The translations under genes and the position numbers were made by a program. Source: Macrotrachela quadricornifera (lineage: Eukaryota; Rotifera; Eurotatoria; Philodinida; Philodinidae). From it: 64,000 nt of DNA. The stretch lies in NCBI GenBank assembly GCA_022393335.1, contig JAJEKB010019083.1, positions 134,406 to 198,405 of the forward strand, written 5' to 3'. Shown here in pieces: positions 23,905-35,225 of the stretch. The notes beneath the pieces were generated by a model. It did no database searches. It worked only from the letters and a program-made list of their open reading frames with translations, and was not told where the DNA came from. Numbering within the stretch: the first letter of the stretch is position 1; each line of letters opens with the position of its first letter.

Positions 23905-25873
23905 TCATATATAACGGAAAATAATTGTCCATGAATGAAAAGTGTGAGTATATGAACTGATATTATTATAAAGAGAATGAATATATTGAAAAAATTCAAA
24001 AGAGAGATTAGTTGCCGCTGTGAACATATATGTTGATGGATCGAATAGTTTCACCGTCCTCAATTTCGAATAGCCACTAACAATTAGAACGCGTCCATTA
24101 TTCAAGAGAGTGGCTGTGTGACCGCATCTCACACATATCATTGTACCATTTCGGACAAATGTAAGTGTTGTCACATTAAACAGATCATAAGTATTCAAGT
24201 TACTTGTTATATAACCACCAGCAAAGAGAATTGACTGAATAGAAGGAATGTACGTAGCTGTATGATAATAACGTCTGATCGACATTTTGACTGTTAGATT
24301 TACAAATGAATTCGAACTACTATTGTACATTTCCAAACTATTAACAATATCAGTATTTGATGATGTGATGGCACCACCAGCAATAATAATGTCACCGTTG
24401 GGAAGTGTTGTTGATGTATGATAATATCGTTTAATTGACATAGTGTTCAGAGTGAAATTATTCGTGCTACTATTATATATATCACCTGTCGAGATGTATG
24501 CTGATGATGAACTAGGAGTTCCAACAGCAAGCAACAACTTTTTCGTAATTCCACCCACATTGATAATCGATGATGTATGCCACGAACGATTTGTATTCAA
24601 TTTGACAATTTCATTATTGACAAAATTTATAGGATCATAGAGATCAGCAGTATTTCCATCAGCAATTAGAATAAGATGAGTACTAAAACGATCAGTTGTA
24701 TGATGAGCTCGCATTTGTGTCATATTTCCTTTCTGAACAAACGTTCTGTTTGATGGAAAGAAAATTTGTATGGATGAGAGTTCATTACCATCAGTAATTA
24801 CGACGATATCTGTTTCTGGTATATACGTGCTCGTATGACTTATTCTTCCTATTGTCATATCCTGAGTTCGATTTCAAATATTCGAGAGAAATACCGGAGT
24901 AGTTAATGCTGTGCTGGTATCCTTCACTGAAATAGAGAATAGATGTACTAGAATATCGATCATATCAATAAAAGATTTTAATAGAACGAAAAGTAACTTG
25001 AAAATGTTTAGGAATTTTATATTCAAGATGTATTCAAATCGATTATTATCATTTGTCTTTTAACCATGTTGTATTTTTCTTCATTTCTACCCTATGTCAA
25101 TATAATTCTAGTCAATGTCTTCAAAGCTTATTTCATAATACAATATATTAGAATGTTTTAGAAGACTATTTTATATTCAAAAGAGAACTGATTTTCTCGA
25201 TGCCACACTTTGAGTTTATCACGATAGAAACTATTGAAAAACGGAACTTTCGCTTTCAATCATTCTGTCTAACGATTACATGTCGATTTACTTATCGTTC
25301 TCATACGTCGATCTACTCAACTCAGAATGATATCGACAACGGTTGTCGAACACTCCGATCATTTCCATCTTTAGTAAAAAAAAATCTTAATCAGTAAAGT
25401 TTTCAAAAATGTTAGTTTTCTAAAGTAGTTAGTAGTTCTCGTTTATGGAACAAAAAATCAGTAAACTTTTCTCATTAGAGAATGTCAATATGTTCTCAAA
25501 TATATGTGAAAATAAACTTTCATAAAGCTTACTAGTTGTATATTGTATGTTACTTGTGCCACTGAGAACTGGTAGTTTGAGGAAGTAGAAAGTGCAATTA
25601 TTATTATCAGTGAACCTAAATGGAAACAAGTAAAAGGGATCAAAAAAGAATTGACATGTGTTATTATTTTTTGAAACAATTAATAGCATTAATAACATGA
25701 TCAACATTGGTGAGCATTTCACAAATACATTTCTGACACATACCAATCATCGTGCTTATAAATGATGAAGCACTAGCATTGAGTGAAACATTAAGGATTG
25801 CTAGAATTGTAGTACTATGATGGAACGGCATTCCGTTTAAGAGAATTATAACAAGGAATATTAAAATACACAT
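23905..25873 (-). pseudogene. Kelch-repeat membrane protein gene with a frameshift and an in-frame stop
   Basis: Exon 1 (about 25873-25533) encodes an N-terminal membrane anchor (MCILIFLVIILLNGM) and a Cys-containing stretch, MCQKCICEMLT...INCF. After CF the frame breaks at a run of six A (plus-strand T-run 25667-25672): the next frame continues NNTCQFFFDPFYLF...FYFLKLPVLSG. A donor at 25532 (GTAAGC) and an acceptor at 24927 join YTT to MKDTSTALTTPVFLSNI, then TGA (24876-24874), then NRTQDMTIGRISHTSTY in the same frame. Exon 2 holds five or so kelch-type blades (RYYHTSTTLPNGDIIIAGG, RYYHTATYIPSIQSILFAGG, RCGHTATLLNNGRVLIVSG) and many N-glycosylation sites. One missing A and TGG in place of TGA would give an intact frame, so either the gene is dying or the assembly has errors. 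The stop at 23905 may not be the original C-terminus. Confidence 0.65.
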
Positions 25874-27004
25874 TCTTATTTTAGTGAATGTGAAATTTTG
25901 AATAGACAATGAACTTGTTGATCCAGTCGAGGCATCAATTGTGTATGTTTTAAACAAAGACTTGATATTTGTTTTTTAATAAATTGAAGAATAAGAAGGA
26001 AAAAGATGCTGTCAACGATCGTTTCTATAATAAAGCAAATTTGATATGCACAAGACATCAGAAAAATCGCATTTACGTCTTTCATTTTTCTTATAGTATG
26101 ATCGTATACAATCATTTTAGGAAACGAGTTAAACACATATACTCTGTCTTGCCAGTAAAATAAAAGCAATAATCGATTCATCAATAGGAAGAAACTAGTA
26201 GAAGTACCCGACGTTGCTCAAGAAGATTTAATATTGCATATTTGAGGTATAGGAAAAGTATGGTGCTTTGGTTTTATATAAAATACCAATCTTGAAAATA
26301 GAAATATGCGCTTGAATATCTTTCTCTACTCAACGTTGATTTTTCAAGATCAAGTCTGTATTTATTTATCACGTTTCAAGCATATTGATCTCTGTCATTG
26401 ACTTTGTCTAATATCTTCTGCATCGCCTTGAGAATCACTGTGACATATCTCATTGGTGAAAGAGAGATCTACCAATGGATAGAGCATCCTGAAAATTTCA
26501 ACTCAAAAGGATGTCTTCTTCTTGAGATATTAAAGTTCCAAAAAGTCACCTGCATCCCAAGAAATTGACAAAAATTCCATTTTTCTTTGGACCTTAATAT
26601 CTTGAGAAGAAAACATCTTTTTGAGCTGAAATTTGCAGGATGTTCTACCCATTAGCAGACCTTTCTTTCACCACAGTTTCAGATCAAAATACGATAGTCC
26701 AATTTTTTACTATATACCCTACGACAGGTTGAAATTTTAATAAAATGCTTATAACTCCAAGCAGAAAGTCTATGAAAACTTCTCTCTCTGGGGTTTTTCA
26801 TACCTCATTAGGGTCTATCTTATTGAAAGAGTTCGAGTCCAAATGGGATTTACCAGTTACATCAATTTCCTCGTTAGTTCAAAATACGTGACGACATTTT
26901 ATAGGTGAATATTTTATAAAAAAAAGAAAGGTGTTTGTACAGTAAGTATTTTCTGTAGACGAGAAATTATTTGTCATATGATTATGGAAAAAGCATATAG
27001 CGTT
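25874..27004. other. Intergenic region between kelch pseudogene and GH78 gene
   Basis: No supported gene. It contains the inverted repeat at 26455-26672. The stretch at about 26735-26840 resembles 51430-51540 (shared core gtttttcatacctc followed by a similar flank), so part of it is a dispersed repeat. Confidence 0.5.
26455..26672. repeat. Short foldback (inverted repeat) of 218 bp
   Basis: The left arm, from ggtgaaagagagatctacc through caactcaaaaggatgtcttc to attaaagttccaaaa, pairs with the right arm, from tttggaccttaatatcttg through aacatctttttgagctgaa to ctttctttcacc. A loop of about 50 bp lies between. No ORF. Confidence 0.75.
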
Positions 27005-29692
27005 CTACAGATCAAGTTCAAGCCAAATAACGATTGAGCACAAAGTTAAACAAATTATTGTGGAAGAACAAACGAAAAGAGTTGAGACACCATTGCATAC
27101 AAAGTTAGCAATGATTGAATATGATCCAGATGAGATAATATAAACTCCTAAATAGCTGCCATTTCTAACAATCTTATCTACTCCATAGACAGAATTGTTA
27201 TAAGAGTCCATGTAAAGAGAATTTCCATTCACAGTAATGCAATTGCTTTGTGTAGGTACATATACAATACCATCAGTAGATTGAGGAATATTGACCACAA
27301 TTCTAAATTGTGTATTGCTATTATTCCAATTGACTGTCATAATTCCCTTAGGTGTACCAACACTTCCCGCAGCCCATGTAAGATTACTTGGTTGAGGACG
27401 AATCAACCATTTCTTATATCCAGCCGATATAGGTTTGATTCCAAGTACATACTTGGATAGAAGAGGAGTTATTCCTGCACTCCAAGTATGTGCCATACTT
27501 GTAGAAACGCCAGGATAACCAATAGGAAGTTCTGATTCCCAAAATGTGCCGGTAAAGTAAGGTCCTGGTTGAGCCATAGGTGACCAAACAGAATCAAGTA
27601 TATCAAACGCAAGATCACTTCTATCTTGTTCAAAAGCTGCTGCTGCATGAAAAAAAGAGATAAATGGTGAAACAATGACCGTATTACTCGCTGGAATTCC
27701 ATCCGAAGTTATAGATAGATATCCAGTACCGTTGTCAGCAGATACACGTAGCTTTTGCTTCATCTGCTCGAGTAACTCCTGAGGTACATTAGAGCCTAAT
27801 TCCATTGCAATACCAGACAGAATGGCCAATGAATTAATATCTTGAGCTATACCGACAGTTTGTTGATCAGAAATCATGTAAAATTTGCCAGTAGAATTGT
27901 AGAGATAAGTGTTCACTGCAGTTCGTACAGCTGCAGCTTGTTGACGATATTGAAGAGCTGCACTAGCATTGTTAACAACATCAGCTAAAGATGCTGCGTT
28001 CTCTAATGCCATTGCATAGAGTATATTTAGTTTTGTAAACTTTCCAGTGTATGTACCATAGGAGGGATTATAATCATAACCCCATATTGGATTTGAAGCG
28101 ACAAGGAGATTAGTTGTATCCATTAATGTTAAAAAAAAGTTCATTAATAATTGCATTCGAGGCCATTGATCGTATACAAATTGAACATCACCCGTATAAA
28201 GATAATAATCAGATACACTAATAAGATTAATAAGAAAATATGTGTAACTGTAAAAAATTGGAGAAACAAATTCATCGCTAGGATTATTTCGTTGAAAAGG
28301 AAATCCAACATTAACTCTCGATGATACTGGTCCATTTGTTAACTGATAACTATTTAAAATTGCCAGCGATCCAGCTGCATATTCTGGTTCATAGAAAGAA
28401 TAATAAAGCACAGGACCAGCTACTAATAAATCTCCAGACCATACATTTCGATCACGTTTTGCACCGTCTAGAATAAGAGGTAACTCATTTGTTCCCACAC
28501 CAAAATCAGAGACCGCTTGCTTAGAAGTAAGTGAATCTTGATAGAGAATCGCTCCAAAATTACTAGAAGAGAGATCGATCACTTGAAGATCACGAAAAAA
28601 TGTCTCTTGAGTGTTGGAAGTTGTGAAAGCGATACCACCAGGTGTTATAGAAGGTATATAAGGATTTGAAGACTGTGGTATAGGAATTGTTATATTGTTA
28701 AGGCCGTTAATCGAGAGTTCAATTGTCAAACCTTGGACTACTGCTTTTATATCGTACCATTGCATAAGAGAAATATTCAGAGGTAAACTTGTATTGTAGA
28801 AGTAAGTATCTGGAGGTGGTAATTCTTGTCGTGTATTGACTACTAAAGTATTAGCATTGACATTTTTATTTGAATTAATAGTGATAAGAATCTCAGAATA
28901 ATCATTTGAACGTACAGCAAATGAAGCTCCATCAGTTACAATCATTGTCGAAAATGTGACTGTATAATTGACCCATTGCATACCTCGTAGATAGACACCG
29001 GCTTGATTTGATGTTACGAAAAAGCCTTTATCCGTAGCAATAAATCCTGGTGGTGTAATTCGAGAAGGAATCATATTTATCTGTAGAGTATGAACACCCA
29101 TTTTCCACATATTTGTATACGATACTGAACTGCACAAAAAAGATCCAGATGCCAAAGTAATATCCTTTGTGTAATGTGTTGACTTGATTCCGACTTTACT
29201 AATACGTATACTACCTCCATTGGTTAATGTTAAACGTTGATATCGTTGAGCACCTTGAATGAGAGGACTTTCAATGTGATCGGGATTGATGATATTATAA
29301 ATTTTGACTCGATCGGGATCAAATGAACGTATCAATGGATAAAATATAAGATCACCATCGATTACATTAGGTAATGCTTCTGAATACGATACTCGTAGTG
29401 AACAATTACCAGTCACTTGTTCAATATCAAAAAAAGGAAATCCACCAACATTATTTCCATAATCAAGAATAATATAGGATGTCGAAGGATTGGAATAGGT
29501 CAGCGTGATTGGATATGTATTGTTATTGGTAATTATATCATTTGCATAATTAAATAATGTTGGAATATAGATTAGAGGCACATCAGAGATTGATGATGGA
29601 ATTGCGTACGAAAATGAAATAATATTTAAAAGATAAATTCCGTAGTAAATATACATTGATAATATATCTATAAAAAAAAGAAGTATTTTCAT
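27005..29692 (-). CDS. Alpha-L-rhamnosidase, GH78 family, membrane-anchored or secreted
   Basis: A single uninterrupted exon of 895 codons starting at ATG 29692; a longer frame to 29716 begins with TTG and is not favoured. The N-terminus is a hydrophobic signal (MKILLFFIDILSMYIYYG). A beta-rich N-terminal part carries an inserted laminin-G/concanavalin-like segment (about 28550-29080), and then the (alpha/alpha)6 barrel. The motif DGAKRDRNVWSGD (about 28435-28475) has the D-x4-D-x6-D spacing of the GH78 acid cluster as in fungal members, and TFWESELPIG with MAHTWSAG supplies the later Glu region. The C-terminal beta domain (VNIPQSTDGIVYVP) is followed by a hydrophobic tail (LFVCSSTIICLTLCSIVIW), a likely membrane anchor. 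The enzyme releases rhamnose from rhamnogalacturonan and plant glycosides. The lack of introns and the family make horizontal acquisition likely; donor not determined. Confidence 0.93.
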   Translation of the reverse strand: MKILLFFIDILSMYIYYGIYLLNIISFSYAIPSSISDVPLIYIPTLFNYANDIITNNNTYPITLTYSNPSTSYIILDYGNNVGGFPFFDIEQVTGNCSLRVSYSEALPNVIDGDLIFYPLIRSFDPDRVKIYNIINPDHIESPLIQGAQRYQRLTLTNGGSIRISKVGIKSTHYTKDITLASGSFLCSSVSYTNMWKMGVHTLQINMIPSRITPPGFIATDKGFFVTSNQAGVYLRGMQWVNYTVTFSTMIVTDGASFAVRSNDYSEILITINSNKNVNANTLVVNTRQELPPPDTYFYNTSLPLNISLMQWYDIKAVVQGLTIELSINGLNNITIPIPQSSNPYIPSITPGGIAFTTSNTQETFFRDLQVIDLSSSNFGAILYQDSLTSKQAVSDFGVGTNELPLILDGAKRDRNVWSGDLLVAGPVLYYSFYEPEYAAGSLAILNSYQLTNGPVSSRVNVGFPFQRNNPSDEFVSPIFYSYTYFLINLISVSDYYLYTGDVQFVYDQWPRMQLLMNFFLTLMDTTNLLVASNPIWGYDYNPSYGTYTGKFTKLNILYAMALENAASLADVVNNASAALQYRQQAAAVRTAVNTYLYNSTGKFYMISDQQTVGIAQDINSLAILSGIAMELGSNVPQELLEQMKQKLRVSADNGTGYLSITSDGIPASNTVIVSPFISFFHAAAAFEQDRSDLAFDILDSVWSPMAQPGPYFTGTFWESELPIGYPGVSTSMAHTWSAGITPLLSKYVLGIKPISAGYKKWLIRPQPSNLTWAAGSVGTPKGIMTVNWNNSNTQFRIVVNIPQSTDGIVYVPTQSNCITVNGNSLYMDSYNNSVYGVDKIVRNGSYLGVYIISSGSYSIIANFVCNGVSTLFVCSSTIICLTLCSIVIWLELDL

Positions 29693-31605
29693 TGGATTAT
29701 GGATTTTATCGATCAATATACGTCTACGATGTCCATACTTCTTTATATTTTATGCTTGTTTTGATGATAGTCCTTTAGTTTTTATATTTGTTATCTATGT
29801 TTCAAATGAATATGTCAATCTGAGATTAAAATCAACCGAAACTGGTTCAAAATTAAAATTTTATATAAAGACCTAGCTTACAGTTTTGCGTGCGTATAAA
29901 TAGTTAAAAAAGATGAAAAAAAAGATAATGCAATGTGAATAAATGTTCAAGAGTCGAAAAAAAGTTTTATGAAATGAATGATTCGCAAATATACGATAGT
30001 CACACACAAAAAATACGTACTTGTCGCAGCAATGTATAGTTCCCTAATTGTGCGTTTGTCTGTATTACTATGAATACACTAACGTTGACAGAAAAGAAAA
30101 AGAAACAGATTGAGGTGAAATGAAGAATAGAACAGAATACGAAGGTGTTCGTCGCCTTTAAAAGGGAGATGGTTGACTCATACTTACTAAAAAAAGTGCA
30201 TTTTATGTTACTCTTAATCATAGTGTGTGCGTTGAGGACGCGTAACCTTCAATAGCGTTCTCCGAGGACTCATATCCTTTAATAGTGTTCTGTGAGGACT
30301 CATACCCCAAAAGGAGCGTTCTTCAAGGACTGATATACCGTTAATATGTTTGTCAAAGACGCATACAATGAAATTTCAGACGTCAATAACATGTCTTTCA
30401 TCCTCATTATACTATGGAAGAAAAATTCAATGATGAAATCAGTACTTGAAAAATATAAAGTATTTCAATTTGAGGTATAGTTATATCTCTATATTTAACA
30501 TCAGCATTTTCCTATATATTTTTAAGTATGCTGTCAATGAAATAGTATATTTCGTTTCAGATTCCTAGTAAATATTCTGCTGTAACTCTCCGAAATCGAT
30601 TTTTTTTCTACTTGTATCATACTGTATCAAATTACCTTTAGAATTAATTTAAATTCAAAAAAACTCTTCTATAATCTGTTACATATCACTGAAATATATT
30701 ACAAATCATCGTAATTCTTTATGGTTCATTATGACTATAAATCAAGTAAAGAACATATTTTATTTGAGTCATTATCTATATTCTAGGAAATGTTTTTTCT
30801 ATTTCCAATGTATTTTATAACAGCATTCATCATGCTATAACAAGTCTCCAAAAAAAAAAAACATTTTTTATATAATATTAGATCTTATCAAAACATGACA
30901 TTTTGACTTCTTAACATTATCCAAATATTAGTTGAACAAGGAATAGATAAAAATAAATAAACATTGTTTACTTTGAAACTTATAGTGAAGCAAGGTCTTG
31001 GCAAATCCTGTTCCCTTACTCAAACTCAGAGGTGTCAATCCAGAGTTATAGAACGATATGAATCTCCATCTCTATAAAGACTATAATGTTGAAAGTTTTA
31101 ACATAGGTTTGTTCATACTCATGCAGTCTGCAATAACATTTTCAGGCCGAACGACTGATAATTTAACGAAGACATGTCAGTTTATAATGAAAATTTTATT
31201 GAAGAGAGACTAAGAGCGGAGTTTTCCAAAGATAGATCGAGCGGCATTGGTTCTCTTTCCTAACTCAATATAACACAATAAGAAAAAATCTATAATGTTG
31301 ATCTGATATCTCAGTCTCATTTAATGTGACAGAACTCGAGTTTTTACCTGTAATGATGACTCGTCAATATCATGTTTTACTACAAGTTTCAAAGTAAACA
31401 ATGTTTATCTAGATAGTTTTCGCCTAGGATCAGGACTTTTAGTCACTATTGTATATAGAAAATATGAGAGAGCAGATTTGAGTAAAATAAATATTATTAA
31501 AATAAAATCGATTGACGCTTGAATATTATTATAATTATTAACATAGATTCAAAAGACAGATAAAAATTTAAAAAAAAAAGAATATGAATATAGTTTTATT
31601 ATATA
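29693..31605. other. Intergenic region upstream of GH78 / downstream of the nuclear receptor
   Basis: AT-rich, with the tandem repeat at 30229-30366. No supported gene; the 73-codon ORF at 30000-30221 resembles nothing. Confidence 0.55.
30229..30366. repeat. Tandem repeat of about 30 bp, five degenerate copies
   Basis: Units of the type GCGTTCTCCGAGGACTCATA followed by TCCTTTAATA, at about 30230, 30256, 30286, 30315 and 30348, diverging toward the right end. Confidence 0.7.
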
Positions 31606-34594
31606 TTATGATAGATGTAATATTGATTTCATAATTGGTAATAATTGATTAAGATCATCTGGTGATAATGTTTGTAAAATATTATATCTCATTTGTTCTT
31701 GAATAATTTGCCATGAAATAAGATGAAGAATAAATTGACTAAATAAATCAACTGATTTTTCATATCCATACATTGTTTCCATATATTTCCATAATAATTC
31801 AATATAAAAATTTTGTAAACGATAAACAGATATATTATCATTAAGTATTGATTCATTATTTAATAAAAAAAAATTTTTTGTAAGTATTATTATAATAAGT
31901 ATTAATTCAATTATTTTTCGATCATATTTAGCTATAGATAAAAATGAATTAAAGATTTTTTTTGATTTCATACATGTATTATAACCATGAAGTACTTGAA
32001 AATATTGATTATTCCATGGTAATTCACAATCAACTTCAATAATTTGATCAGTTTCACTATTATATATAAGTGTACAATTAATTCCAAGTACTGTTATTAT
32101 ATTATATTTAATTAAAATAACTTTATCATCAACATTTAATTTATTAAATTCAGGTATTTGTTTAAAAAATGATAAAAGTCTTATAATTGATATTGAATGA
32201 CTATTAAGAACATCTAAAAATGTATTTGTATGCATTAATGGATCCCATGGAAGACCATGACGATATGCTAATATATAAATATAGTTAAATTAAAATAAAT
32301 ATATATATTTATTTACCAAATTCTATACGATTATGATAAAGATATGATATTGTTTCTATATGTTGTATATCTTCCAAACTAAGTAATGTTTGTTGAGATT
32401 GAGATGATAATATATCAGTAAAATTTATTCGAACAATATTTTTATCTATTATTGATAATTGATATTGTTCATTAAGTTTATTTGAATTTAATTTTAATGA
32501 TAAATTTCGATTATCTTCTATCTGACGACGTTTTTTTGCTTTTTGTTCAATCTAAAAATAATATTTGTATTTTTTATTTATTTCTATTATTTTATTAATA
32601 CCGTTAAAAATCGATCACATTGCATTCCACTATTGAAACATTTCGTTAAACGACAAGATGAACAATCACGACGTGTTTCAAATGTTATTTTACAATTATT
32701 ATTACAATGAAAAGTAAGCTAAACAAAAAGATATTATTAAAGTTTTTAAACTATTTTTATAAATCAATAAATCATAGAAAAAAAAACTAAATTATGAGTT
32801 TTTAAAGGATAAGAAGATGAAAAAATTTAAATATTATTTATCAGAATTAAAATACGGAAAATTTGTTTTTTGATGAGTTAATCTATTTAAAAGTTGATGT
32901 TACATTCATGTGAAATTTTTAACAAATGTTCAACATATTAATAATAATTATTTCTGAAATTTTTATTTAAATCAATTAAAATGTTTCTTGATTTTTTCAA
33001 TTTTTGCATTTTCAAAATAATCAACGACAAGAATGTTAATATTACATCCTCATTCACTGATTGAATTTAACTTCTTAATATTTTAAATATTCTATTCTTT
33101 CGAATTTTAATTCAAATCCAACATTATTTTTCTATATTCTTATGTGTTACAGTATTACAAATACAATAAAATTCTAATTCTATCTTAATCTTATTGTAAA
33201 GAACATAATCTATCCTAGAGAAACTACTGAGTTGATAGGTATTCATGTACTAATAATGCCTCATCAAATCTACTTCATATAGGTATTTAGAAAATTCTCA
33301 GTCATTTTACTAATATAGATAATACATTAGATACTATCTATGTATGTCATTTAACTGAATAAAATCTCAAAAATATATTCGAGAATTTGTTGTATTCTGT
33401 GTATGAACTATTTCTTGATCGATTTCTTTTGCATATATACACGAATTCATATAAAAAATAGAAAAATTAAGATTTATTCTAGAATTTAATCTGTATGAAT
33501 TTTCAAAAATGAAAATAATAAATAAAATAAAATCTAAAGTTTGATTATGAATATACTCCAATATTGACAACAAAATGACTAAAATTACTGTACAATAGTA
33601 TCCAATTGAGTATATGATCATTTCCTTGAAGTACTCATTCACTAGACTCCTTCCATGACGATATCCATCCAAATAATCGTTGTTATACGTATCTAAAAAT
33701 ATTTTAAGATACATTGCGTATCCGTTGAAATTACAGAATTTAATTCTTTAAATTTGAATGTACATTCCAATGGATATTGCTATAATCACAATAAGATCTT
33801 GAAGATCATATCGAGATTAATATATAATTTTCAAGTGATTGCCCAAAGGAATAATAGATCTTTGATACATGATAATTTTTTTTTTCCTTAGAATTTTGTT
33901 AAGCATAGTATAAAGGTATTTGATGAAAATCATTTCAGAATCTATGAGTATAATGAGGATTCATAATTTCTATTTTTATGATTAGTTTTCTTCTATTGTA
34001 AGAAAAAATTCCTTTGAATTTTAACTGTTAAATATAAATACTATAATAGGTAAACTTTCTTTTTTATATAGTATTGATTTATTTTCAAATACAAAGTATT
34101 TTTAAAAGTTTTAATCTTATGAATAATTTTATTTTTTAATTAATTTAATTTGATTGAGTTGTTTTTTTTTTCTTTATCTTTTGTTAATATAAATGAAATA
34201 ATATATTGTGAAACTTACAGATGCTTTTCGAGCATGACGACGAAAAAAAGCCTTACAACTTTCACAAGTAATTGCACCAAAATGATATCCATTTGCTGAT
34301 GATTCACAAACAACACAAGTCAAAGAATCATCTTTTATTTTATTATTCTTATTTGATGAATCAATATTCTTCTGAAAATAAAATATACATTTTTTATTTA
34401 AATAATAGAAAAAACCTACTAACCTTTTTATTCATCATTTCTCTCATATTATTTGTAGATGAATCAACAGACTGTTTCATTAATGATATATTAGTATTTT
34501 TTTCAATTTTATCAAGAATATTTTCATCATCAGTAATAATCATAATTCGTTGTCGTTTTTGACCTGTTCTTATCCATTCATTAGATAACATCAT
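31606..34594 (-). CDS. Nuclear hormone receptor (DNA-binding plus ligand-binding domain)
   Basis: Five exons: 34594-34424, 34371-34219, 32718-32602, 32551-32317, 32267-31606; 445 residues. Exon 2 encodes zinc finger 1 (CVVC-x13-CESCKAFFRRHARKAS, P-box CESCKAFF) and exon 3 encodes finger 2 (HCNNNCKITFETRRDCSSCRLTKCFNSGM). Exon 4 is a Lys-rich hinge (EQKAKKRRQIEDNR) running into the ligand-binding domain, and exon 5 has the LBD signature region (ISIIRLLSFFKQIPEFNKL, NVDDKVILIKYNI). The C-terminal helix 12 region is short, with no obvious AF-2 core. In finger 2 the D-box has three residues between its first two cysteines; five is usual. Intron 2 is 1.5 kb and contains a dispersed repeat; the others are about 50 bp. 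A ligand-regulated nuclear transcription factor by family, but ligand and subfamily cannot be assigned; the P-box recalls the NR1-like receptors common in rotifers. Confidence 0.92.
33497..33733 (+). repeat. Dispersed repeat copy A (inside nuclear receptor intron 2)
   Basis: Shares long diverged similarity in the same orientation with 59287-59540. Shared landmarks are aataaataaaataaa, ccaattgagtatatgatcat, tccatgacgatatccatcc and gttatacgtatctaaaaata. A 115-codon ORF here is accidental. Confidence 0.7.
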
Positions 34595-35225
34595 TGAGAA
34601 TATCTTTTTTTTTTTCGTTTATCTAAAATAATCGAATTTATAATAAATTAAGATTTTCTTAAGATAAAAAAATCTTCCTAATTCAATACAGAATTAAATA
34701 TAATAAAAAAAAAAAAGCCAACAATGATAATTACAATGGTTTGAACAAATAACTTATATTTAATCAATAAGTAAATCATTGTTTTTAACGTGATTCTATT
34801 TCGTATAGATCTAATTTATCAAAGAAATATTTTCATTTGCATATAAAACGTGTTTCATATAAAAATTTAAAATTTAAAAAAAAAATATTTAAATCCATTT
34901 CAGATTCAAACTTTATCGACATCTTTTGATAGTTTTATCCAACCTTGACAATTGAATTTAATTTTACATTAAATGATAACGATCAGATTTAAATAGGTGA
35001 AACAATGATTAGAAGTTGTTTCATATACACCATTCATCTATATCGATGAGAACAAATATTTTCTTATAAACAAATAATGTATTTTTCAAAGTTAACATAT
35101 AACACAATTTTTTAGTTATTTTTTTTTATCATCTAATATATCAAATTTTTATTGTACTAATAATAGGATAAAGAATATTGTCGAAGAAATTAATGAATAT
35201 GTCATTATTATTGAGATAATTCTAC

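Noticed and set aside
33367..33714. 115-codon minus-strand ORF
   Set aside because: Lies in nuclear receptor intron 2 over a dispersed repeat, and the second copy of that repeat is not open.
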